Shown: positions 1-9,052, counted from the first letter of the stretch. The stretch: 35,791 bases of DNA from Amnibacterium sp. (GCA_025936735.1 JAICSU010000008.1:1-35791); one strand, 5' to 3'. Translations and numbers: made by a program. Notes: generated by a model from the letters alone, not told the origin.

Positions 1-101
1 CGCCCGCGGGGCAGGATCGTCACCTTCGTGACGGGGTCCGTGTGGTTCAGCGCAGCAGCGACGAGGGCGTGGCCGCCCACGTGGTAGGCGGTGATGAGCT
101 T

Positions 102-1367
102 CTACTGGTCCTTCATCACCCGGCTGCGACGCTGGGGCCCCGCGATCACGCGGTCCACGGCCTCGTCGAGGGCGCGGTTGTCGATGAGCTGCGCGTTGCT
201 GCGCGCGGTGAGCAGCGCGGCCTCGTTCAGCACGTTCGCGAGGTCGGCGCCGGTGAAGCCGGGCGTCTTGCGGGCGAGCACCTCGAGGTCGACGCCGGCG
301 GCCAGCGGCTTGCCCTTCGCGTGCACCTCGAGGATGCGGCGGCGGCCGTTCAGGTCGGGGGCGTCGACGCCGATCTGGCGGTCGAAGCGGCCCGGCCGCA
401 GCAGCGCGGGGTCGAGGATGTCGGGGCGGTTGGTGGCCGCGATGAGGATGACGTTCGTCTTCACGTCGAAGCCGTCCATCTCGACGAGCAGCTGGTTCAG
501 CGTCTGCTCGCGCTCGTCGTGCCCGCCGCCGAGGCCGGCGCCGCGGTGGCGGCCGACCGCGTCGATCTCGTCGACGAAGATGATGGCCGGCGCGTTCTGC
601 TTCGCCTGGTCGAAGAGGTCGCGCACGCGGCTCGCGCCCACGCCGACGAACATCTCGACGAAGTCCGAGCCGGAGATCGAGTAGAACGGCACGCCCGCCT
701 CACCCGCGACGGCGCGGGCGAGCAGGGTCTTGCCGGTGCCGGGAGGGCCGTACAGCAGCACGCCCTTCGGGATGCGTGCCCCGACGGCCTGGAACTTCGC
801 CGGCTCCTTCAGGAAGTCCTTGATCTCGCCGAGCTCCTCGATGGCCTCGTCGGACCCGGCGACGTCGTTGAACGTGACCTTCGGGGTCTCCTTGGAGACG
901 AGCTTCGCGCGCGACTTGCCGAACTGCATGACGCGGTTCCCGCCGCCCTGCATGCCGGACATGATGAACCAGAAGAAGAGCCCGAGCAGCAGGATCGGCA
1001 CGAGGAAGGTCGCGACCGACAGCAGCCAGCTGGGCTGCGGGACCTCGTCGTTGAAGCCGTCGAGCTTGCCCCCCTTGTAGGCGGAGTCGACGGCCTTGAC
1101 GATCTCCGGGCCCCGGGGCGCCACGTAGTAGAACTGCACCTGCTTGCTGCCGGTCGAGTCCGGCTTGTGGAGCGTGAGGTCGACGCGCTGGTCCGTGTCG
1201 ACGATCTTGGCCTGCGAGACCTGACCGGAGCTCAGGTAATCGAGACCCTGCTCGGTCGTGATCTGGTGGAAGCCGGATCCCGTCAGCAGGCTCGAGCCGA
1301 CCCACACCACGATGACCGCGATCACGATATAGAGGAGCGGACCGCGGAAGATGCGCTTGAAGTCCAT
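102..1367 (-). pseudogene. ftsH: FtsH AAA+ domain; reading frame stops immediately before the M41 protease motif (window also truncates the gene)
   Basis: [15 protein letters not shown] start, Walker A GPPGTGKT, Walker [32 protein letters not shown]. Stop TAG at 102-104; the same frame continues as [33 protein letters not shown]. Confidence 0.85.
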
Positions 1368-1506
1368 AGTGGGGATAGGGTAACGCCCCGCATTCCGCTG
1401 TAGAGCACCTGTTCGCTGTCGGGGGATGCCCCATTTCGGGTTCATGGCCGACGCGTGGCCGATCACCAGGAAGCGGGGTCGTCCCGCGGCCCTCCGCGGA
1501 AGCGGG

Positions 1507-2070
1507 TCAGGTGTAGACGTGCGGGGCGAGCACCGCGATCGCCCGCAGGTTCCGGTACTGCTCCGCGTAGTCGAGCCCGTATCCGACGACGAATTCGTTC
1601 GGGATGTCGAACCCCGAGTACTTCACGTCGACCGCGATCCGCTGGGCCTCCGGCTTCCGCAGCAGCGCGCACACCTCGACAGAGGCGGGGCCGCGTGAGC
1701 GGAGGTTCGCGACGAGCCAGGAGAGCGTGAGGCCCGAGTCGATGATGTCCTCGACGATGAGCACCCGGCGACCGGCGAGCTCGGTGTCGAGGTCCTTGAG
1801 GATGCGCACGACGCCGGACGACCGGGTGCTGGAGCCGTACGAGCTGACGGCCATCCAGTCCATCTCGACGGGGATGCGCAGCTCCCTCGCGAGGTCGGCC
1901 ATGACCATGACCGCCCCCTTCAGCACGCCGACGAGGAGCAGCGGCTTGCCGTCGTCGGCGGGGGGCTCGTCGCCCTCGATGCGGCGGCAGAGATCCGCGA
2001 TGCGGTCGGCGATCTGCTCCTCGGTCAGAAGGACCCCGGAGAGGTCACCCTCGACGTCGCTCGTCTGCAC
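1507..2070 (-). CDS. hpt: Hypoxanthine phosphoribosyltransferase
   Basis: PRTase motif [17 protein letters not shown]; position between tilS and ftsH. Confidence 0.93.
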   Translation of the reverse strand: MQTSDVEGDLSGVLLTEEQIADRIADLCRRIEGDEPPADDGKPLLLVGVLKGAVMVMADLARELRIPVEMDWMAVSSYGSSTRSSGVVRILKDLDTELAGRRVLIVEDIIDSGLTLSWLVANLRSRGPASVEVCALLRKPEAQRIAVDVKYSGFDIPNEFVVGYGLDYAEQYRNLRAIAVLAPHVYT

Positions 2071-2082
2071 GCTGCCTCCCCT

Positions 2083-3075
2083 TCACGCGGCCGTGAACTC
2101 GATCCGGCCGCCGGCGCGGACCACCCTAACGCCGGGCAGATCGAGCGGTCCCTGCCCGTGCCAGTCGGTCACGAGGCGGGCGACCTCGAGCGTCTGCGCG
2201 CGGGTGAGGGTCCGGCCGAACTCCTGCTCGACGGCGAGGCGGATGAGCCGCTGCGCGAGCGCGGGCGGGTTCGCGGCGAGCGCGGCGACCGGCAGGGCGA
2301 TCCCGCCGTCGGCGAGCTCCGCCAGCTCGGGCGCCTGCTCGGCGGCGAGGAGATCGAGCGCGGCGGCGTCCTCCTGCAGCTGGGCCGCGGTGCGGGCGAG
2401 CGCGAGCGGAACGCCGGGACCGAGGGCGGCCTCGAGCGCGGGCAGCGCGTCGAGCCGGACGCGCACGCGGGTGAACCGCCGATCGGCGTTGTGCGGATCG
2501 GCCCACGGCTCGGCACCCTGGTCGGCGCACGCCTGCACCGTCGTCGTCCGCCGGACGCCGAGCAGCGGCCGCACGAACGGGGGCGAGTCGGCGCGCATCC
2601 CGGCCACCGCATCCGGTCCCGATCCCCGGGCCAGCCCGAGCAGCACCGTCTCGGCCTGATCGTCGAGCGTGTGCGCGGTGAGGATGCGCGTCGCCCCCGT
2701 CGCGGAGAGGGCGCGTCGGAACGCCGCCCGCCGCGCGGTACGGGCCGCCGCTTCGGGGCCGCCCTCGTCGCCGACGGACACGGCCTCGACCCGCACCGGG
2801 TCCAGCCCGAGATGCCGGGCCGTGGCCGCAGCCCGCTCGGCGACGGCGGCCGATCCCGGCTGCAGGCCGTGGTCGACGACGACCGCGCCGATCCGGCGGC
2901 CGGCACGCGGCGCCTCGAACGCCACCGCGAGGGCGAGGGCGAGGGAGTCCGGACCGCCGGAGAGCCCGACGAGGGCCTCCGCTCCGGCCTCGCGCACCGG
3001 CACGGCCGGCAGCGCCTCGCGGACCGCCCGGCGGACGTCGGCGACCGCCGGCGTCAATCGGGGCCGATCGGGCAT
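2083..3075 (-). CDS. tilS: tRNA(Ile)-lysidine synthetase
   Basis: PP-loop LVGLSGGPDSLALALA, VDHGLQPGSA, TAHTLDDQAETVLLGLARGSG. Confidence 0.93.
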   Translation of the reverse strand: MPDRPRLTPAVADVRRAVREALPAVPVREAGAEALVGLSGGPDSLALALAVAFEAPRAGRRIGAVVVDHGLQPGSAAVAERAAATARHLGLDPVRVEAVSVGDEGGPEAAARTARRAAFRRALSATGATRILTAHTLDDQAETVLLGLARGSGPDAVAGMRADSPPFVRPLLGVRRTTTVQACADQGAEPWADPHNADRRFTRVRVRLDALPALEAALGPGVPLALARTAAQLQEDAAALDLLAAEQAPELAELADGGIALPVAALAANPPALAQRLIRLAVEQEFGRTLTRAQTLEVARLVTDWHGQGPLDLPGVRVVRAGGRIEFTAA

Positions 3076-3142
3076 CCGCTAACGTTAGGGCCGCCCGCGG
3101 CGGGGCCGGATCCGCCGCCGCTCACCTGCGTGGAGGACGACC

Positions 3143-3643
3143 GTGGCCGAGTACGACGTCATCATCGAGATCCCCAAGGGGAGCCGGAACAAGTACGAGG
3201 TCGACCACGTCACCGGCCGCGTCTACCTCGACCGCGTGCTGTTCACGGCGTTCGTCTACCCCGTCGACTACGGCTTCTTCGAGAACACCCTCGGGCTCGA
3301 CGGCGATCCGGTCGACGCGCTCGTGCTGCTCGAGTACCCCGTCTTCCCGGGCGTCGGGGTGAAGGTGCGTCCCGTCGCGGTGCTGAACATGAGCGACGAG
3401 GCGGGCTCGGACGCGAAGATCATCGCCGTCCCGCACAAGGACCCGCGCTGGCAGCACATCCAGGACATCGACGACGTGCCGGAGCAGACCCGCAAGGAGC
3501 TCGAGCACTTCTTCGCGCGCTACAAGGACCTCGAGCCCGGCAAGTTCGTGAACATCGAGGGCTGGGGCGGCGCGGCCGAGGCCGACCGGATCATCCAGGA
3601 CGGCTTCACCCGCCTCACCGACGCGGGCGCCGAGCACAGCTGA
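3143..3643 (+). CDS. ppa: Inorganic pyrophosphatase
   Basis: IEIPKGSRNKYEVDHVTGRVYLDRVLF, YPVDYGFFENTLGLDGDPVDALVL; GTG start. Confidence 0.96.
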   Translation: MAEYDVIIEIPKGSRNKYEVDHVTGRVYLDRVLFTAFVYPVDYGFFENTLGLDGDPVDALVLLEYPVFPGVGVKVRPVAVLNMSDEAGSDAKIIAVPHKDPRWQHIQDIDDVPEQTRKELEHFFARYKDLEPGKFVNIEGWGGAAEADRIIQDGFTRLTDAGAEHS

Positions 3644-3671
3644 GCCCGCAGGCGCGCCCCCCGGGAGCACC

Positions 3672-3736
3672 TCAGCAGGACGAATTCGCTTCAGCAGGAC
3701 GAATCGGCCGATTTCGTCCTGCTGACAGGAAACCGT
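3672..3736. repeat. Iterated/palindromic AGCAGGACGAA element between convergent ppa and NlpC genes
   Basis: CAGCAGGACGAAT at 3673 and 3692 in direct orientation; the second forms TCAGCAGGACGAA-TCGGCCGA-T-TTCGTCCTGCTGA (3691-3725); a partial CCGTCCTGC follows. Confidence 0.75.
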
Positions 3737-3764
3737 CCTGCCGACGTGCTGTCGCGGGTCGGCG

Positions 3765-5171
3765 TCAGGCCGTCGGGCGGGCCACGACCGGCATCCGGTC
3801 GGTGTCGCGGACCGGCACCTCGCGCACGGGCACCCCGTCGTAGGGGGCCTCGATCATGTCGCCGCCGCCCGAGTAGATGGCCACGTGGTACATGTCGCCG
3901 CCGCCGTCCGTGTAGAAGACGAGGTCACCGGGCTGGGCCTGCGAGTAGGGCACCAGCTGTCCCTGCGCGCTGGCCAGGTCGTACTGCGCCGTAGCGGAGT
4001 GGCCGCCGATGTCGATGCCGACCGACAGGTACGCCTTCCAGGTGAGGCCGGAGCAGTCCCAGGTGCTCGGTCCGGCGCCCGCGAACTGGTACATGTCGCC
4101 GATCTGGTCCCGGGCGAACGCCACGGCCGCGGCGGCCTCGGAGGTGTTGCCCGAGCCGACGGATCCGCTGGAGCCGCTCGAGGAGGACGAGCCACCGGAC
4201 GAGGATCCCCCCGAGGACGAGGATCCACCGGACGAGGAGGACCCGCCGGACGTCGACGACGACCCACCCGAGGACGACGACCCGCCGGACGAGGACGACC
4301 CGCCGGAGGACGAGGACGACCCGCCGGACGACGAGGACCCGCCGGAGGACGGGCCGGCGGAGTCGCCGCCGGACGAGTGCTCCGCCTGCGCGGCGGCGAC
4401 CTCGCGACGGTGCTGCACGCCCGCGACGTACGCCGCGGCGACCTGGGTGCTGGTGTGCTGGAGGTCGGCGAGCTGGGACAGGAGCCGGTTCACGTGCTGC
4501 TGCTGAGCGGTGACCGCGGACTCGGCCGCCGCCGAGGTGCGCTGCGCCGCGGCGAGGGCCGCGGCGGCGGCATCCGCGCGCTGCTGGAGCTCGGCCGCGG
4601 CGGCGTCCGCCTGCGCGCCGAGGGCCTTCGCCGTGTTCTCGTCGGCGACGGCGTCGTTGTAGATCTGCGCGGACTGCGCGGACAGCTGCGACATCGTCGC
4701 CAGCCGGTACAGCAGGTTGCTGGCGTCCGAGCCGTTCAGCAGCAGGTCGGTCGTCACGTCGCCGCCTGTCGTGCGGGCGAGATGGGCGGCGAGCAGGCCG
4801 GCCCGCATCCGAGACGTCCGGGCCCGCGCCGCGGCCGCGTCCGCCTCCGCAGCGAGGGCGTCGTGCTGCCGGCGCGCGGCGGCCTCGGCCGCCTGAGCGG
4901 TGTGCGCGTGCTCGGCGGCGATCTGCGCCTCGCGGCCGGCCGCATCCGCCTGGTCCTGGAGGGAGGTGATGAGGGCGGTGATCCTCGCCACCTCGGCCTT
5001 GGCCGCCGTCTCGCTGTGCGCCGCGTCCTGGACGTCCTGCCAGCTGGGGTAGGTCGGCTCGTCGGCGGAGGCCGGCGTGATGGTGAACGCCGCGGTCACC
5101 GCCCCGAGGGTGACGGCGCCGACGGCGATGCCGAGCGGCGCGGTGTGGTGCTTGCGCAGCGTCTCAACCAA
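3765..5171 (-). CDS. NlpC/P60 peptidoglycan endopeptidase with coiled-coil N-terminus and Ser/Gly linker
   Basis: STWDCSGLTWKAY, QPGDLVFYTDGGGDMYHVAIYSGGGDMIEAP; N-terminal secretion signal; TTG start. Confidence 0.9.
   Translation of the reverse strand: MVETLRKHHTAPLGIAVGAVTLGAVTAAFTITPASADEPTYPSWQDVQDAAHSETAAKAEVARITALITSLQDQADAAGREAQIAAEHAHTAQAAEAAARRQHDALAAEADAAAARARTSRMRAGLLAAHLARTTGGDVTTDLLLNGSDASNLLYRLATMSQLSAQSAQIYNDAVADENTAKALGAQADAAAAELQQRADAAAAALAAAQRTSAAAESAVTAQQQHVNRLLSQLADLQHTSTQVAAAYVAGVQHRREVAAAQAEHSSGGDSAGPSSGGSSSSGGSSSSSGGSSSSGGSSSSGGSSSTSGGSSSSGGSSSSGGSSSGGSSSSSGSSGSVGSGNTSEAAAAVAFARDQIGDMYQFAGAGPSTWDCSGLTWKAYLSVGIDIGGHSATAQYDLASAQGQLVPYSQAQPGDLVFYTDGGGDMYHVAIYSGGGDMIEAPYDGVPVREVPVRDTDRMPVVARPTA
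4160..4360 (-). repeat. Low-complexity GGSSS-type linker-coding repeat inside the NlpC/P60 gene
   Basis: Translation SSGGSSSSGGSSSSSGGSSSSGG...; periodic gacgag/gatccgcc DNA. Confidence 0.85.
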
Positions 5172-6396
5172 TGGTGATCCCCCGGGCCGCCATGAACGGC
5201 ACGGCGTCGACGGCGACCTCGTTCAGCCGCACCTCGAAGTGGAGGTGGCAGCCGGTCGCGGCGCCCGTCATGCCCACGGAGGCGATGTTCTGACCGGCGG
5301 ACACCTGCTGGCCGACGTGCACGAAGGTGCCGCCCGGACGGATGTGGGCGTAGCCCGTCGAGACGCTGCCGCCGTTGTCGATCTCGATGAAGTTGCCGTA
5401 GGTGCCGAGCCAGCCCGCGTAGATCACGGTTCCGGAATGGGCGGCGTAGATGGAGCTGCCGCAGCCCGCCCCGATGTCGGTGCCGCGGTGGAACGGGTTC
5501 GCTCCGGCAGGACGGTCGGGGCGGTAGCCGAAGCCGTCGGTGATGGGACCGTACGCGGGCAGCGCCCAGCCGGAGGAGCCGACCGATCCGCCGGCACCTC
5601 CGCCGCCCGCAGCGGCTGCCGCCGCCGCGGCCTTCGCTGCGGCGGCAGCACGAAGGCCGTCCTGGTATCCGGCGGCCGTCGCATCCGACTTCGCCTGGAG
5701 CGCCTTCAGCTGCGCCGCCAGCGTGGCCTGGATGCCCTGCTCCTTCTGGAGCTCGGCGTTCGCGGCGTCGTTCGCCTTGACGGCCGCGGCGAGCGCGGAT
5801 GCGGCCTTCTGCTTCAGCGCGACGAGCGCGTCGGTCGCCTCCTTCAGCTGCGCCTGCGTCGCGGCCGCGGTGCGCTGCGCCTGCTTCGCGGCGGCGGCGA
5901 TCGCGCCGTTCGACTGGGTGAGCTTGCTGAGCCGGCCCAGCTTGGTGAGGAACGAGGACGCGCTCCGGTCCGACGAGCCCGCGGAGAAGAACAGCGTCGT
6001 CTCGAGGTCGGCGCCGCCGGTGCGGCTCAGCTGCGCGGCGAGCAGGCCGGCCCGCTGCGAGGCCGCCTTCGCCCGCTTCTGGTCGGCGGCGACCTCCTGC
6101 TTCACGGCCGCGAGCCGGTCGTTCGCCGCGTCGACCTGGTTGCGCGCGGCCTCGTAGTCCGCCCCGCGCTGCTCCGCGACCTGCTGCGTCCGCTCGACGA
6201 CGGCCTTGCTCGCGGCGAGCAGCCCCTCGATGCGCTTGACCTGGGCGGCCTTCGCTGCGGCGCTGTGCCGCGCGGCCTGCACGTCGCTCCAGGAGGGGTA
6301 GTTCGTGGCGCTCGCGGGCAGCGCGATGCCGGCGACCGCGGCCGTCGTGAGCACGACGGACAGCGCGAGCACGCGAGTCCTGACCCGCATCCGCAT
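5164..6396 (-). CDS. M23-family metallopeptidase with coiled-coil N-terminus
   Basis: HRGTDIGAGCGSSIYAAHSGTVIYAGW, GYAHI, GCHLHFEVRLN; start at MRMRVRTRVLALS. Confidence 0.9.
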   Translation of the reverse strand: MRMRVRTRVLALSVVLTTAAVAGIALPASATNYPSWSDVQAARHSAAAKAAQVKRIEGLLAASKAVVERTQQVAEQRGADYEAARNQVDAANDRLAAVKQEVAADQKRAKAASQRAGLLAAQLSRTGGADLETTLFFSAGSSDRSASSFLTKLGRLSKLTQSNGAIAAAAKQAQRTAAATQAQLKEATDALVALKQKAASALAAAVKANDAANAELQKEQGIQATLAAQLKALQAKSDATAAGYQDGLRAAAAAKAAAAAAAAGGGGAGGSVGSSGWALPAYGPITDGFGYRPDRPAGANPFHRGTDIGAGCGSSIYAAHSGTVIYAGWLGTYGNFIEIDNGGSVSTGYAHIRPGGTFVHVGQQVSAGQNIASVGMTGAATGCHLHFEVRLNEVAVDAVPFMAARGITIG

Positions 6397-6588
6397 GTCG
6401 AACCCCCGATCGACGCACCGGCGGGTCGAGCCGCCTCGGAATGCAGCCGCCACCGTAACCCGGGGGCGGCCGGATCCCGTGTACCCAGTCCGGGTGTGTC
6501 GCGGCGCGCCCGCGGATCCGCGTGCGTTTGGGAAACGGCGCCGGGCACCGTACACTTGACGGTCGGTGAGCCCGGTTCCGGGAGGCCC

Positions 6589-6661
6589 GGCCCCATCGTT
6601 TAGCGGCCTAGGACGTCGCCCTTTCACGGCGATAACACGGGTTCGAATCCCGTTGGGGTCA
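6589..6661 (+). tRNA. tRNA-Glu(TTC)
   Basis: Cloverleaf: acceptor GGCCCCA/TGGGGTC, anticodon loop CTTTCAC, T-loop GGGTTCGAATCCC. Confidence 0.95.
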
Positions 6662-6699
6662 CAGCCGCGGACAAGAGTTCACCGAAAAGCAAGTTGTTT

Positions 6700-6773
6700 G
6701 GCCCTGTAGCGCAGTTGGTTAGCGTGCCGCCCTGTCACGGCGGAGGTCGCGGGTTCAAGTCCCGTCAGGGTCG
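6700..6773 (+). tRNA. tRNA-Asp(GTC)
   Basis: Acceptor GGCCCTG/CAGGGTC, anticodon loop CTGTCAC, T-arm GCGGGTTCAAGTCCCGT. Confidence 0.95.
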
Positions 6774-6803
6774 CGAGGCGGATCGTGCAAGCGATCCGCT
6801 TTC

Positions 6804-6876
6804 GGCTCTGTAGCTCAGTTGGTAGAGCGTTCGACTGAAAATCGAAAGGTCACCGGATCGACGCCGGTCGGAGCCA
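6804..6876 (+). tRNA. tRNA-Phe(GAA)
   Basis: Acceptor GGCTCTG/CGGAGCC, anticodon loop CTGAAAA, T-arm ACCGG-ATCGACG-CCGGT. Confidence 0.95.
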
Positions 6877-6877
6877 C
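6834..6877 (+). repeat. attL core, 44-bp direct repeat within the tRNA-Phe 3' half
   Basis: ACTGAAAATCGAAAGGTCACCGGATCGACGCCGGTCGGAGCCAC identical to 17604-17647. Confidence 0.95.
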
Positions 6878-8052
6878 TACTGAAACCCCTGGTCATCCGG
6901 GGGTTTTTCCTTTTCCGGCGGCACACCGCCCGGCTCTTCGAGGGGCCGTGCCCACATTTTGCCCACACCTGCAGCAGCCGCGTGGTCATCGAGCGCGGCT
7001 GCGACGCCGTCGAGGTCATCGTCGAAGAGGTCCGTGTAGACGTCGAGCGTCATGGCTGCCGACGCGTGGCCGAGCATCCGCTGGACCGCTTTGACGTTGG
7101 CGCCGGCGGCGATGGCAAGGCTCGCGGCCGTGTGGCGGAGGTCGTGCGGCGTGATACGGGGAAAATCGGGATCCTCGGCTCGGACGCGGGCAAGCGCCGG
7201 GTCGAACCAGCGATATCGGAAGTTGCTGCTCCGCAGGACGCCGCCATCCGCCCCGGCGAACACCAGATCGCCCGGTGCCTTTCCGGCGCAGCGTGCGCGG
7301 AGCAGCTCGCTCAGCAGCACGGGGTACGGCACCGAGCGACGCTCGTGGGTCTTCGGCGTCCCGAAGATCAGCGCTCCTCGCGGTTCGGTCACGGCTTCGG
7401 CCACCTCGAGTCGCCGGCGCCGGAGGTCGACTCGGCCTACTCGCAATGCCGCCATCTCGCCCCACCGAAGGCCGGTGTAGGCGAGGAACGCGATGACGTC
7501 CCCGTAGGGGCCGTGCTCGGCGGCGAGCCGCTCGACCTGCTGGTCATCGAGGTAGCCGTGGCGACGCTTGAGGATTCGTGGCAGGCGGACGTCGTCGCAC
7601 GGATTGCGGCTCAGGCGGCCGTCTCGAACGGCGAACTTCATCACCCCGAACAGCACGAGGTGGATCTGGCGCACTGTCGAGGGCGCGAGTTTGGCGGAGA
7701 GGCCGTTCACCCAGGTCTGGACATCGGAATGCCTCACCTCCGGCAGCCGGACGGCCGACCACCGCGGAAGCACGTGCTTGTCGAGCGAGTGACGGTACCC
7801 CGACCGCGTCGTGGGCTTCACCTGGAGCTGCGCCGCGTACCACTGCTCGGCCCACTCGCCCACGGTCACCCGGGATCGCGCCGGGTTGACCCAGTCGCCG
7901 CGGAGCTTGGCGACTTCGATTCCGGCGAGGAAGTCCTCCGCTTCGCGTTTGGTGCGGAACCCGCGTTTGTCGGTTTGGCGATGGTCCGGCGTCCGGTAGC
8001 GGACCCGCCAGCGGCGACCGGCTGTCGTGGAGTAATTCGAGACCGTGCCCAC
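6877..8052 (-). CDS. int: Site-specific tyrosine recombinase (integrase)
   Basis: TGLRWGEMAALR, ITPHDLRHTAASLAIAAGANVKAVQRMLGHASAAMTLDVYTDLF (R/HxxR/H/Y signature); ends at the att core. Confidence 0.95.
   Translation of the reverse strand: MGTVSNYSTTAGRRWRVRYRTPDHRQTDKRGFRTKREAEDFLAGIEVAKLRGDWVNPARSRVTVGEWAEQWYAAQLQVKPTTRSGYRHSLDKHVLPRWSAVRLPEVRHSDVQTWVNGLSAKLAPSTVRQIHLVLFGVMKFAVRDGRLSRNPCDDVRLPRILKRRHGYLDDQQVERLAAEHGPYGDVIAFLAYTGLRWGEMAALRVGRVDLRRRRLEVAEAVTEPRGALIFGTPKTHERRSVPYPVLLSELLRARCAGKAPGDLVFAGADGGVLRSSNFRYRWFDPALARVRAEDPDFPRITPHDLRHTAASLAIAAGANVKAVQRMLGHASAAMTLDVYTDLFDDDLDGVAAALDDHAAAAGVGKMWARPLEEPGGVPPEKEKPPDDQGFQ
6883..6908 (+). terminator. Intrinsic terminator of tRNA-Phe, inside the integrase 3' coding end
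   Basis: AAACCCCTGG-TCAT-CCGGGGGTTT then TT; 10-bp stem with one G.T wobble. Confidence 0.75.
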
Positions 8053-8150
8053 CCGTGCCTCCCGAGGATCACGGCCGTCCTACAGCGCGCCCCTGACACG
8101 GGTCGTCCCGAGGAGGCGGGCACCGCTCCACACTGGTCGGCTGCAGGCGA

Positions 8151-8438
8151 TCAGGGGAGCCGTTTGCCGATGCGGCGCAGCGCTCGGCCGAGGAATGGAA
8201 CGCGGTGCCATCCATGACGGACGACCCATCGTCGGAGCCGCCGAAGGGCTCGGCGGCCTCGCGCTGCGGCTCCGGTCCGCGATCTGTCCTCGATCTCGCC
8301 CGCCCACACATGCAACGAATGGGCGCACCGGGTGCAGACGGTGACCTCAGGATGATTGCCGAGATGCACCATCCGACCGGGATCGGCCGAGGTACCGCAG
8401 CACCAGCAGATGGGTTGCTCCGACACGGTGGTGGTCAT
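8151..8438 (-). CDS. Small CxxC...CxxC putative zinc-ribbon protein (island copy)
   Basis: MTTTVSEQPICWCCGTSADPGRMVHLGNHPEVTVCTRCAHSL...RRWVVRHGWHRVPFLGRALRRIGKRLP; similar to 28178-28474. Confidence 0.75.
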   Translation of the reverse strand: MTTTVSEQPICWCCGTSADPGRMVHLGNHPEVTVCTRCAHSLHVWAGEIEDRSRTGAAARGRRALRRLRRWVVRHGWHRVPFLGRALRRIGKRLP

Positions 8439-8549
8439 GGCGCCCAGTGTGACGTCGACGAGCCCGCTGCGCCACGGCGGGGCATCCGGCCGCGACACTG
8501 GGACGCGTGACCGCTGCCACCACCGTCTACGGCGTCGTGGTCCTCGTGT

Positions 8550-8969
8550 TCATGATGCTGATGTAGGCCCGGTGATGATCTGGCAGATGCCGTCACTCGT
8601 GCAATCGGTCGGGTTCATCCGCGCGCTCGCTTCGATCAGCCGCTCGAGCTCGACCTCGAGCCCCGCGAGCTGTTGCCGGTGTGCACGCACATCCGCGAGC
8701 TTGTCCACGAGGAGTTGGGTGACGTGACCGCACGGTCGCTGGTCGGCGTCGCGTAGTTCGAGGATGCTGCCGATCTCGGCGAGGGTCAGCCCGCGGGTCT
8801 GCGCCGACTGGATGAAACCGAGCCGGTCGACCGCGTCGTCGTCGTAGTACCGGTAGCCGTTCCCGAGGCGGTCGATGGGCTGCAGCAGGCCGAGGCGTTC
8901 GTAGAACCGGATGGTCTGCGGGGATACGCCGGCGACTTCGGCGAGGGTTCCGATCAGCACGGCGCCCAT
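8550..8969 (-). CDS. MerR-family metal-type transcriptional regulator
   Basis: IGTLAEVAGVSPQTIRFYERLGLLQPIDRLGNGYRYYDDDAV; Cys at RPCGHV and DCTSDGIC. Confidence 0.92.
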   Translation of the reverse strand: MGAVLIGTLAEVAGVSPQTIRFYERLGLLQPIDRLGNGYRYYDDDAVDRLGFIQSAQTRGLTLAEIGSILELRDADQRPCGHVTQLLVDKLADVRAHRQQLAGLEVELERLIEASARMNPTDCTSDGICQIITGPTSAS

Positions 8970-8977
8970 CTCAGCAC

Positions 8978-9009
8978 TTGACCCTGCACCTCGCTGCAAG
9001 GTCTACGGT
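8978..9009 (+). promoter_or_regulatory. MerR-type long-spacer promoter with operator dyad
   Basis: TTGACC (8978-8983), ~20-nt spacer, TACGGT (9004-9009); dyad ACCCTGCA-CCTCGC-TGCAAGGT at 8981-9002. Confidence 0.65.
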
Positions 9010-9052
9010 CCACGGACTGCTCCGGGACCGGAGCCTGAGAGGAGATCCCATC

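Noticed and set aside
42-1403. Long + strand ORF (453 aa) opposite ftsH
   Set aside because: Shadow ORF in GC-rich DNA; the minus strand encodes clear FtsH motifs.
3076-3142. Missing dacB between tilS and ppa
   Set aside because: Gene order varies among actinobacteria; absence alone is not evidence of deletion.
4160-4360. Regular short repeats suggestive of a CRISPR-like array
   Set aside because: In-frame Ser/Gly linker codons, no spacer structure.
3885-5177. 430-aa + strand ORF opposite NlpC/P60
   Set aside because: Arg/Gly-rich antisense translation; no recognisable domain.
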